This document shows, piece after piece, positions 1 to 10,560 of a stretch of 64,000 bases of DNA (the stretch's first letter is position 1; each line of letters starts with the position of its first letter). Below the pieces are notes generated by a model, which saw only the letters and a program-made list of their open reading frames with translations, did no database searches and was not told the DNA's origin. Origin of the DNA: Coleophoma eucalyptorum (Eukaryota > Ascomycota > Leotiomycetes > Helotiales > Dermateaceae). Made by a program: the position numbers and the translations under genes. The stretch spans positions 248,001-312,000 of the forward strand of contig JALRME010000006.1 of NCBI GenBank assembly GCA_026120035.1, written 5' to 3'.

Positions 1-1120
1 AGAGAGCCGCACCACCGCCGGTGCCAACAGCTGGTGCCCGCTGATAGCCCTCAAGTCTAAATTCTCTCCAACGCGGCAGGCGGGTTTGGTGGTGCAAGTA
101 TAGTCGCGTGCGAAGTATCAACAATCAACATTGTAGAATCAATTGTGTCAGCGCGAGCAAAAAAGTAAGAGTTTGGTAGGTGAGAGAGTTGCCACATTGC
201 CACATCCACCACGGCCCTCGTAAACTTGACCCGGTCCTGCCCCCTCCCGTCAGCGACGGTGAGCTGGAATAGAGATACACAATTGGCCCGGGATGCAAAG
301 CAACATCATTTCATCTCTCGCAGTCACATCACATCACATCAACTTGCTCCGAAGGCAGAGAATAGGAGCAGTCACAGGCGCGACGAATTGAGTTTGGACC
401 TCCGCCCTTTACGGCATGCAATGTTCTCGGCCATTCAGGAGAAATCGTCATTCTTCCCAAGCCAGGAGTTTCCTTTCCTGGACGTGGTGGCCTTGCGATG
501 GATGATGTTATTTATGCTGCGATGCATCAGATGTGAGCGTGAACGAGAACCCGAGGCCGAATTCCCCGTCGAAATGGGCGGCATCCAGGCAACGTAATGC
601 GCTGGGTGGGACTGCTTGATCCGGGGCATGGCGAGGTGCACCGAAGGCATTCTAGCCCCAATCTTTCCATCATTGTCGTCACTTGACACACCTTGACTGT
701 TACCGTACAATACGGTGTCGACGATGATTTGCAGTGGAGGAGAATGGATGAATGGAGATGCCGCACAGCAACTAGGCCCGGAGTTGACTAGCACGCACTC
801 TCATGATTCAAGCTCGGCTGGGTTGGCGAAGTATTGCCTTCAGTCCTAAGCCTTGAGCCTGGAGGGGAGCGCGAGGAGGGGGAGGGGGGATCTGCAGCCA
901 TCTCGCAGGCCTGGACGCTACGTCTTTAGACTTCGGCACTACAGGAGAGATCATCAGGTTAGAGATCTGGCTAGAGGAGATCCCCGATACCTTTCCAGGC
1001 AAGGCGTACCACCTTACCACGCAAGCCCAGAAGCATCATCGAAGCCATGCCTCTTGCGTCGCTGAAGAACCCCTGAGCGCCTGGAGGGGGTGGATGTAAT
1101 GGATCATTGATGCGATGGGT

Positions 1121-1143
1121 GGATGGATGGATGGATGGATGGA
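1121..1143. repeat. GGAT tetranucleotide microsatellite
   Basis: About six uninterrupted GGAT units, with looser ATGG/ATAG copies on either side. It is a simple sequence repeat in non-coding DNA. Confidence 0.85.
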
Positions 1144-1224
1144 AAGATGGATAGATAGGTGAAGGAGAATGAATGGGAGTGAGTGACGGGGGGTGCGATG
1201 GGTGTGAGGTGGGTGGTACCTACG

Positions 1225-1290
1225 CCCTACAACCTACACCCTACACCCTACACCCTCCACCCTCCACCCTCCACCCTCCACCCTCCACCT
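1225..1290. repeat. CCCTACA/CCCTCCA heptamer array
   Basis: Roughly nine tandem 7-bp units, the first four close to CCCTACA and the next five CCCTCCA. The minus strand carries repeated GGG runs separated by 4-nt loops, which fits a G-quadruplex motif. The unit is not the usual fungal telomere repeat (CCCTAA). Confidence 0.85.
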
Positions 1291-2027
1291 TACACACCCT
1301 ACACCACACCAACCCCGTGGACAACTACGAAGTACCGTACACCAAGTAGCATTATTCCGGGTGTGGCTGACCTCTTGAGTCGTCGTCCATCGTTGCTTTG
1401 CGAGAGGACAGGCGAAAGGTTTTGGCAGTGTCATCCAGGTGAGCCAAGGCAATAACTTCCGTCCTGTAAGTTCCGCTGTCTGCTGCCTATGCCTGCACGT
1501 ACCAGAAACTCTTGACCACCCTTCAGCGTCCCTCTCTCCACGGGACCACGGGACGTGAAAATCTTAACTTTCTGCGACCTTGCTGGCACTCCCCCGTTAC
1601 AGAAACAGCATCAGAAGTGCTGAGATCGAGCATCGAGGCTGGAGCATGGAGCCTGGAGAAAGAATTACGGAGTACAGCATCGGCAGCAGCCAGCTCCAAT
1701 GCCTCATGCCTGCCTCATCATACCTCCCCATCCATCCGCCCTCATCCAATTTGCCGCCTATCCGTTCGCGGAAGTCGTGATGCAGAAGTCCTGATCCCGG
1801 CTCCGACTTCGAGTGACCCTGGACCTTGTGGGGACCCTGTCATCATTTTCATCAGCACAGCCCACCTAGGCCCTGTTCGGGTCTAGCGCCGCAGAAATCT
1901 ACGGTCCTCGGCCTTTGCCTGTCTTCGGCGAAAATCATCACAAATTACGACCGTCTACCCTGCTCGCCTGCCCTCCCCTGCCACCTTACCTCATATCATC
2001 ATACTTCATCGAACTCTGCTAGCTCCC

Positions 2028-2166
2028 TTTCCTCTCTCTCTCTTCTCTCTTCACTCTTTCTCCATTTTCCCACCGCGCCCCCAACCCACCCTGCCTGGCC
2101 AACCGCGCATAGGTGAAGAAAGAAAGAGAGAGAGAAGGAAAGAAAGCAGAGAAAGAAAAAAAATAA
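2028..2166. repeat. pyrimidine tract followed by complementary purine tract
   Basis: A TC-rich run (about 2028-2070) is followed some 45 bp later by a GA-rich run (about 2113-2166). Each is roughly the reverse complement of the other, so a transcript could fold into a long imperfect hairpin. The tracts lie in the presumed leader of the CON7-like gene. Confidence 0.6.
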
Positions 2167-2901
2167 GCCCCTTCACCCCCAGCCTGTGTGACACGCAAAG
2201 CTTCTGCGGCGAACACCATCACGCAACCCCGACCAGCAGAAGGGTTGAAGCAGCTTTTTCCGTCGATAAAAAAGTCGAGAACGCGACCAATAATCACGCC
2301 GCAAATCTCGCGACAGCCTTTACTAGTGTGCTCCTCGGTATCCTCCCACCGACACTACTACGCTTTCTCTGCTTCGCGCTACGCTACTAAGCTACGACGC
2401 TACTACGCTACCGACTTCCCACACACTCGAGCACTCACACTCCAGCTTTTTCACCTTTCCCCTTCCCACCTTCCCAGCTTCCCAGCTTTCCCCTACTCGT
2501 CCTCGCCCTCGACGCTACACGACACACTACGCGGACTAGTCCTCTTCGCCCACCGACTACTGCCAAATACATCTTAAGGCCATCGACCCACGCCCGCATC
2601 GTCACCTCCCCTCGCCTTAGTCGTGAGCCTAACTGCTTGATTCCCAAGCTTGCCCGCCGCGAGCTAAATTCTCTACTAAACTCGCATCCTTGCCACTTTG
2701 GTCGCGGCACCATCCCCAATTCACTACTTCCTCGACTCGACCTCGACACTGCACAACTCTGCGATCGACTACGACGTTGCTATATCCTGCGACTCACTAT
2801 CTCGACCTCCGTCTCAGCTACCCTCACCTCTCCCCGACTGCCGCCCTCGCCTTCTCGCCATTATAACTGCGCTCCACCGCACTACACATTCTGCAATCTG
2901 C

Positions 2902-2931
2902 ATGGTGGCTTGCAGTCCGTCGACTATCTAA
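2902..2931 (+). CDS. 9-codon upstream ORF
   Basis: The only ATG in the 1.4 kb before the CON7-like start opens a short frame (MVACSPSTI, then TAA), ending about 246 nt before the main ATG. It could act as a translational uORF. Neither its translation nor its effect can be seen from sequence. Confidence 0.4.
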   Translation: MVACSPSTI

Positions 2932-3177
2932 ATTTCTCACGACCCAACGCTACTTCCTCTTTCTGGATCGTCGTGCAATCTCTACACGTTCGTCCTAAAC
3001 GATCTTGGTTCCAGTCCCAAGTCTCGTCCTGCACTCGACTCGGGCACTTCGATTGATCAGAGCCAGGCCGCCAACGGTACCTGTCACCTACCAGCCCGCT
3101 TCTTCGCCAGCGTCGTCGCTACTCCCTTTAGTAGACCTGCTAGCCCTCGACTTTCTCCAGATTGTTGAAGCTGTAGT

Positions 3178-5111
3178 ATGTCCTTGACCTCTACACAGCA
3201 TTCTTTGACCAGCACCAACTCATTGAATTCAAGCTCTCTCCAAGTCGACCCTTCCTCTTCCACCTCGACTTCGACGCCCTCGACCGCCCCGCAACCCGCG
3301 ATCGAATCCGAGTCTCACGACCCCGAAGCAGCTCTGAGTTCGTTGCTCGGTGCTTATACCAGTTCTGAGAAGCATTCTATGGAACGGGGTCCTTCCGGAT
3401 ATCAGCAGTCAGGTTTGCAATCACCATTCTCCAGCGCGTTCAACGAGGCTCAGTCTGAAGAATCCTCCGCAGATCACGCGTCTGCTGCCCAGTATCCTGC
3501 GCAACAAGAAGTGCGACCCAACACCTACTCTACCTCTGCGACGCCTACCTCCGAGTTCTACCCAACCTCGGCGCGTTCTGCCAACTTCCCTGAGCATATT
3601 CAGCGTCAATACCAGCCTCCAAGCAACCATAGTGGTAGCAACGGAGCCATGGCTCAATCAACTAGTCCGTCTACACCTTTGCTGCAAGATGGCCGTGCAA
3701 ACCATCAAAACCCTCAAATGAAGTCTGACTCCGATGTACCAATAGATCCATCAATCGCAGCTTCGAGCCCAACCTATCCTCCCAACGGCGGGCAATACTC
3801 TCCCTATCCTCAACAACAAGAGATGCATCACGGTTACCCACAGCACCCAGGCGCCATGTACGCTCAACCACGACCAGACTGGGCCGGCTATGGCGGACAT
3901 CCTCAACACGTCCCTGCTGGATACGCAGTAAGCGGTGCTCAAACTCCAACTTCGGCTGCACCGGCTGGCTCTCGCCCTGGCCAAGTAAGTACTGAATACT
4001 ATTCCTCTATGACTGACGGCGCAAAAAAAAAAACCAATCTTCAGCGGGCATCGTGTACTGTTTTCCGAGCGCGTCGCCATGAGTGACTTGAAGCGCTCCA
4101 CCTCCGAACGCGTTACGCCCAAAACCCTTCTTTATCTTTTTTACTCCACCCTTTCGTATGGCAGTATTGGGAGAGTTACTAACGCTGACAGCACCCTCTC
4201 TCACAGGTCTACTCGTTCGTGCCCATTCCTGGTGCTCAGCAACACAAGCGTCCTCGTAGACGTTATGAAGAGATTGAGCGCATGTACAAGTGTGGATGGA
4301 ACGGTTGCGAGAAGGCTTATGGCACTCTCAACCATCTCAATGCTCACGTCACAATGCAGTCGCACGGCACCAAGCGAACTCCTGAAGGTATGTCTATTCT
4401 TGCAATATCGCACCAGAAAAGTGTTGCCTCGGCTTCATTTATCCTTTCCATAACTCGTTACTGGTTGCGCAATTTTCGATATATTACTTCCCCACGCTTG
4501 TGCACATGTCCGGTGTCCCTAGTCAATTGTCGTTGCGATACGCGGGATGATTTTCGTTGGCGTCCGGACTAGTTCCAACCTGGATTGGGGATAACCTCAT
4601 CTGGCTGGAGCTAGCATGGGTGTACCGAGTCCTTGGGATATCTTGTGTAACATCAACCACAGCAGCACGCTAACACATTTCTATCACAGAATTCAAGGAA
4701 ATCCGAAAGGAGTGGAAGGCACGCAAGAAGGAGGAAGAGAATGCTCGCAAGGCCGACGAAGAGCGCGCACGTGCTGCTGCTGCTCCCGTCGATGGTCAAC
4801 AACCTGAGGGCGCTGCTCCACCCGGATACCAAGCAGCTCGCTCTCAAGTTCAACTTCCACCCATCGGCTATCAACCAGGCACTCAAGTCCCTGCTCAATA
4901 TCAAGCTCCCTCCGGAGGTGTTCAACAGCTCGCCGAGTACGGCCAGAACCACCAACAGATGTACTCGGGATACCCTGCATCACCATACGGTGCTCCAAAT
5001 CAGATGTATAGCCAACGTCATTATTCCCTTTTTAATTCCTCGAGCTGAGCCTTGCTAACCCTCGCTATAGATAACGGTGGACAACCTGCACAAGCCAAGT
5101 ACGAGCATTAA
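3178..5111 (+). CDS. con7: CON7-like C2H2 transcription factor
   Basis: Exons 3178-3984, 4207-4387, 4690-5016 and 5071-5111 give 451 aa. The N-terminal 260 residues are Ser/Pro/Gln-rich and disordered. A single C2H2 finger has ligands C298, C303, H316 and H322. It is preceded by a basic KRPRRR motif and followed by a Lys/Arg/Glu-rich helix (EFKEIRKEWKARKKEEE). This finger block is the hallmark of fungal CON7 regulators, nuclear factors first known from control of conidium shape and infection structures in Magnaporthe. Introns 1 and 2 are phase-consistent. The last intron uses donor GTCATT with a good GCTAAC branch, and the tail ends AKYEH. If this intron is retained, the protein ends instead at 5048 with a different 10-residue tail. 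Confidence 0.88.
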
Positions 5112-7476
5112 GATCCGAAAATGTTCATCGTTGGTCCGGAACCCAGGCGAGCCAAAAGTCGACTATCCTTCGGTCATCAGGCATAATCTCTTTATTGCTT
5201 AATATATGCACGGGTTTGCAGCACACTTGTATCATATGGGCCTGCTAATCTGTATCCTTGTCGTCCACTTCGATTCGAGTTTCTTCCCCCCGTTTTTAGA
5301 ACGTCCTTGTCCGTCGATTTCGGCTCGGCAACGGACCGGCAACGACTGGTATGCTTTGATGACATATCTCCTTTCTCTGTGGAGGCGGCTGGCTGGTTGC
5401 ATGGCTTTCTCGAGGCGTTCTGATGTGTCGTTGATTGTTGGACTTCCTGGAGCAAATGCACTTTTGGAGCATAATGCTGCTCAGAAGCTTCTAGGTCTCG
5501 CAGTACAATCAGAGTGGTGCCACTCATGCATTTCATATTTTCCTTTCGATTACATTTTCGATTGCTCTTTTGTGTGTCTTCTTGTTCGACTTGGTTCTTC
5601 ATTCTTCTCTGGCTGCATACATGGAAGCATGGTGGGAAGTGTGGGGGCAAATGGGTGTTAACTGTTTGATTTTATTGCGGGCGGTTTAAGATGGGTACAA
5701 GAAAAATTCCCTATCATTGCTTTTGTTTTGTGTTGTATCCGGTCGTGAAAACTGGAAAGGGGGAGGTTTGGGTTGGTTTGCGGCATCATTTACCTTACCT
5801 CTTTCTCTCGATTTGCTGTCTCAATTCTGGGATGCTCACTTCAAGTTTCTTGCAACCGATTTTGTTCTTTCTGTTCTCTACTGTTTATTTCACAGCAACG
5901 AGATGGAAAAGGGGAATCATTGTGCTAGAGCTGGGTGAGCACAAGTATCAGGAGGATTAAAGTAATCGAGTGGGTCTCTTTGGTCTTGTAACTGCGGCTG
6001 TTTTTTCTCGGCAGTTTAAAGAAATACAAAGAGAGTCGGACATAAACAACTACATACTGCTTCGTGCCTATTGCTGTTTGCATGTCTGTCTATTTGTGTA
6101 TGTGGGTGGCAGTTGCTCTTGGTGTGAGTGGATTTCTTACTATACTTTGGTCCCTTTCTTTCGCAGGTGTCATTTTCACCACAGTCTTGAGGAAGATACC
6201 TTCTTGCTTGACTTGATTCTTGACATCGGCTTGGGATTTACGTAGGAGATAGCAATCACACTTGTCTTCCACTTCTATCTATGTACATGATCATGTAAGT
6301 AAGTATAGGCAGGTTTTGAAAAACGGTAGCAGACAACCCAAGATAATCTCCTGCAAAAGTACTCTTGGATATCTAACTTCGTCAACCACCTCCCCACCTC
6401 CTTCATAGACTCCACGGGTTTGCTCTTGCCTCTTTCTTCTCTTAAAAACACTCTTTGCTCCTCCTGTCACGTCTACCCCTCGTCTCCTTCTTCACTTTGG
6501 TGGTGGTTAATTTAGCAGGTACCGGTGATGAATATGCGGCTGAGTATTAGCATGATCAAAGATCCTTTTTCTTCTTTTCTTTTCTTTTGTTTTCTTTTAA
6601 TTTCTTTTCCCTCCCTTTGCCTTTCTTTTTGTCCTTAAAAAAACAAAGGCTCTCCCTTGGATAGACAACCTGTAACTTATCCTTATTTTCGAAAATGTGT
6701 TGTCTATACTTGACCACACCCCCCCCCCCCTCTCTCTCTCCCCACGACCTCCCACCCCTACGTTTCTCGTTTGTTCCCTCTTTCCTCCTCTCTTATGCGA
6801 ATTCTTCCTGTGTGCTAGTGTCTTACAAAAGCTTGTGCTGGATTTGTCTCCAGAAGGTTTCGCGTTCATTGATATGAGGAGACAAGAAGCGGTGGGGGTA
6901 TAAAGTAGACAGGCTTTTACTCAGTCTCTGGAGGTTAATATATCTCAACATCAAAAAGTTCCAATAGGGTGATTATTTTGTCCTGCCTCCTGATCTGCGA
7001 AGAGAGCTCCTGCATTAGCAATATAAGTTCAAATTAACTTCCACTTTTGCAGGAAAAGAGGTAGCTCGTAATCAATTCCATGGTATTGCAACCGGTAGAA
7101 ATTCGATAATTTGAGGAAAAAGAACGATAAATATGCGAACCGAGAGATGCGTTAATTTAATTATGAACAGTTCTCTGTCAATACTACAGATCCCATAGAT
7201 ATGAGATGATGTAAAAACCTCCTATGGTTTTGCAAATCCGCCCACGCCTGCCTGTCTGCCTGCCTTCCTCGTACAGCTACAAAGGTGTATATCAACCGAC
7301 ACAAAGGCCCCAGGAAGTTCTCCTCTCATCAATAAATAACATCGTACAGAGTTGATGCAAATGTGCGCTTATTCTCCATTCCCATGCCTCAATATGGACA
7401 GCCAGTTCTCCAAACGCCTGAAATTCAAAATATTTCCATGCCTTATTCTTCGTCCGTGGATCCACGCCTAGCTTCA
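5112..7476. other. 2.4 kb gap between convergent genes
   Basis: This stretch lies between the 3' ends of the CON7-like gene (+) and the Zn2Cys6 gene (-). It is T-rich on the plus strand, with short open frames that lack domain features. It must hold both 3' UTRs. It contains a poly-C run joined to a TC run at 6719-6741. I see no convincing gene. Confidence 0.5.
6719..6741. repeat. poly-C and TC microsatellite
   Basis: About 12 consecutive C are followed by five TC units in non-coding DNA. Such tracts are length-variable and error-prone in assemblies. Confidence 0.8.
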
Positions 7477-10400
7477 TCACTGAATGTTCTGCAAGTGAGC
7501 ATTACTATTGATCATGTTCGGATCGCCCACCATGCCATTTTCAAAGCTGGGGTAGGCACCGCCTGTCATGTCGGCCCAATCCCATTCCAAAGTCATTGGC
7601 ATCTGCCACAGATCCTGCGGTACGAAAGGCTGCTGGAAGGTATTGATGTTGAGCGGCGAGTTCAGCTGATTACCATTGGTGTACCCTTGGTTATCAGCGA
7701 AAGGAGTCATGCCTCCGTTGGCATGAGCATTCGGCGTTGTATATTCTGAGCCATCACCAAAGTCCATGAAAGTGCTCGGCGAGGTGGCATTTTGGTGAGT
7801 GTGACCGTTTGTACTATTCGCGCCCGCGCTCATGGGGCTATAGTTTTGTTGCGGCCTCATTTGGTTGGCCATGCTAGGGGAAAAGTTCATTGCGGGTGTT
7901 GTCGCATTGCTCTGCATGGGTGTATGCGGCTGTGCTTTCGACATGTTCACTGCCGCCGCCTTTGATGCCCCGTCCTCGTGGCTCTTGCGTTTCCTCCGCG
8001 ATGAGCTTTCTTTCTCTGCTTTGTCAAGTACAACCTTGGCGATTCTCTCAAATTCAGAGCAGACACCAAGCATTCGTTTTACACCCCCATTCTCCTCCTC
8101 AACACCCAACATTGACAAGAAATTTACGACAAGATTCATCAGGCGGACATCGGAGCGAGCTCGTGGATCCTGGGGATTCTGAAGAATGTTGCCAAACAAC
8201 GTCACAAGTGCAGAAACAGGAAAGTACAAAATAAGCCTACAAGGGTTAGTGGACATCTTAAATTCCAGAACAAGCCCTGACTTACCATACACATGCAAAA
8301 TCCCCTTGTGGAACGTATTTGATCAGGTGTATTGAAGCGCGTGCCGCAGAAACACAGAGGGCCGCAGACGAGAAGACGCGAGGGTTCAGGGGTCTCGCAT
8401 TCAACCCTTGAATGGCAAAATTCGAAAGCCGACTCGTCCAGTATCCATGGTGCACTGACATGCGGTGAATAGTGGTAAGGCAATTATAGTAGGCAAAGTG
8501 CAGAACAACAACATGAAGTATCAACGGCGTGTGAGATGCTTTGATCTCGTGCTCTGGGCGGAAGTCAACTGGTATACTATCTTTCCATTCTTCAAGTTGG
8601 TGATCTAGCTCTCCGATAGTATTGAGAAGTTCGCCGTCGGATTGTTTCGCAGCTTTCGTCGAATAAAGTTGTTTATACACTTTGCTCTCGATCGTAGCAA
8701 ATTCAGCCATTAGACGGAACAGGTTGACCTTGCCTTTTCCATCTGCAAGTGGGATATTGCCGATATTGTCTTCTGGATCAGGGCTGGGAAGTTCAACATT
8801 CATATCATCATCGTCCTGGGCAGGAGGCCGTCCTGATCGCAAACAGATATCCTTGTCAAGCATATATCCAATCCAGAAAACCCGCTTACGCTGTTCAATC
8901 TCAACCGGATTAAGATTGAAACCAGATCCTCTCTTGTGCAAACCAATACTATGGGAAAGGCGGATTGCTGCAGCCACAAGGAAGAAAGAAGGCTGTGGAT
9001 TGGGTGTGCCCTGCATGAATAATGCCATTCCCAGTAGTGCTTGAACGCTTAGCAGATCTGTGTTACGCATAGTAAGTTCCGAGAATACGGCCAAGGCGTT
9101 CTTCAAGTATCCCCATGCCTTCTCATCTTCTTCATGAGGAACCAAATTGCTCATGACGCGAAGTCGGTGAGCTATAGCAAGTGCAACGTTCAAGCTAGCC
9201 CACCATCCTGAACCCTCATATGGATCTCGGGAGTATTGTCGTTCCACGAGATGCATGAAAGTCGGCTGATGGAATAGAGGAAACATACAATTAAAATTCT
9301 CGAAGAAATCCTTGAGCAGTGAAATGCATTCGTTCTTTGGTGGGAGTTGTCGGAAAACTCGCCGGGAAAACAGGTCTGCGAACACTTCTGGTTTCCAATA
9401 CATACTCTTGTTCTCATCCACGGAGGCTGATGATATCATTTCCTGGAAAGATGAGTCCCCGGTCTTTTCATTTACCCATTGAATACCTTTCGGAGAGAAG
9501 ATGGAGAATCCGGAAGAGGATCCTATCAAAGTTTAGTATACCAAGGCCTTCTGGCAAAAAAAAAGATATCCCTACCGATATAACGAGTTTCACCACAATT
9601 GTTGGTAACCAAAGAACACATCATATCTGAAAGAGCCTCAACTTCTTCTTCCGACTTTGGCGGTGTAGGTTCACGTCTGTCCCTGCTCTTGCGTCGCTCA
9701 GCCATACTTGGGCGTCTATTATCTATATCTTTATCATTCTGCCCATCTTTCTGTGGTTCTGGAGATGCCAGAGTACTGCGGGGTGTGGACCCGTTCAGGT
9801 CTCCTCCGGGTGTACTTTGTGTAGGTGACGTGTGGTTCGAATTAGGTACAGCTGACGCCCTCCGGGAGGCATTCTTGTCTGCGAGTCTCTTTTCTAAAGT
9901 TCCTAAATCTGTACGTCCATTGTCGTCTTCGGAAAGGAGACCTGCAGTTGCATTAATTAGTCGTTGTCTGACGCACCACAACCCGCCAAGCAGCCAACGT
10001 ATAAAGACGCACCGGATAATCTTAGAAGACTCTCCATTCTCCCAAGGCGATTCTCGAGCCCTTCGATGTATTTTGCCCTATTATATGTATATGATTAGTG
10101 GCAATTCTGACAGGAGCATCGAATGCATATACACACCCTTTGGGAGGATTCCTCTTTTTTTCTACCTGTGTAAAGACGCATTCCGTTTTGTAGTTAATGC
10201 AGTGCGTGCAAGCCGGCATCTTTCCATCACATTTGATCTTCTTTTTCCTACACATATCGCACGCCTGTGCTTGGTCAGCACTTGACTCTCGAAAACCATG
10301 TGGGATTCCAGGTCCCAACCCACCCTTGCAATCCTCCTTCTCTTTGCCTCATTGCTGTCGTCGAGTAGAGAGCCATCGCCAAACAGAGCGCCGGTCATAT

Positions 10401-10560
10401 CGGGCATGTTGGCAGCCAGCGGCAAACCATCCTGCGTGTAGCCTCCAAATATCTGTGGTGGGGGGTTCATGAGGGGTGGTGCCTGCATATGGGGCATCGG
10501 ATAGCCATGACGATCGTGTCCGCCGAGGTCCATGATGGGAGTGCGCGAATCGTCCTGCAT
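7477..10560 (-). CDS. Zn2Cys6 fungal-specific transcription factor
   Basis: Exons (minus) 10560-10324, 10264-10137, 10077-10013, 9941-9576, 9522-8286 and 8236-7477 give 930 aa. All introns are 49-71 nt with GT..AG ends. The zinc cluster has C81, C84, C91, C98, C101 and C108 with C-x2-C-x6-C-x6-C-x2-C-x6-C spacing. A basic linker and a short coiled coil ([16 protein letters not shown]) follow. The central region (about 250-650) matches the fungal_trans/MHR regulatory domain, including a [12 protein letters not shown] motif and a [26 protein letters not shown] core. The C-terminus is Asn/Gln/Met-rich, typical of activation regions. The ATG at 10560 is the first in frame; the frame stays open upstream, but only with non-ATG starts. 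The DNA target and pathway are unknown. Confidence 0.87.

Larger units (their letters stand above)
1..1782. other. gene-free left flank
   Basis: I see no supportable gene here. The open frames are short, overlap on both strands and lack recognisable protein features. The stretch holds two simple repeats (listed separately) and is probably upstream regulatory DNA of the CON7-like gene, or part of a gene to the left that I cannot recognise. Confidence 0.5.
1783..3177 (+). promoter_or_regulatory. probable long ATG-depleted 5' leader of the CON7-like gene
   Basis: From 1783 to the CON7-like start at 3178 the plus strand holds only one ATG (2902) in about 1.4 kb, although the stretch is neither coding nor especially poor in A, T or G. 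It is C/T-rich with many short CTACGCTAC-like and CTCGAC motifs. Scarcity of ATG is what is expected if most of this stretch is transcribed as a scanned 5' leader. The transcription start site is not determined. Confidence 0.55.

Noticed and set aside
1225..1290. Telomere or subtelomere signal
   Set aside because: The unit is CCCTACA/CCCTCCA, not CCCTAA. It is short, internal and followed by ordinary housekeeping genes.
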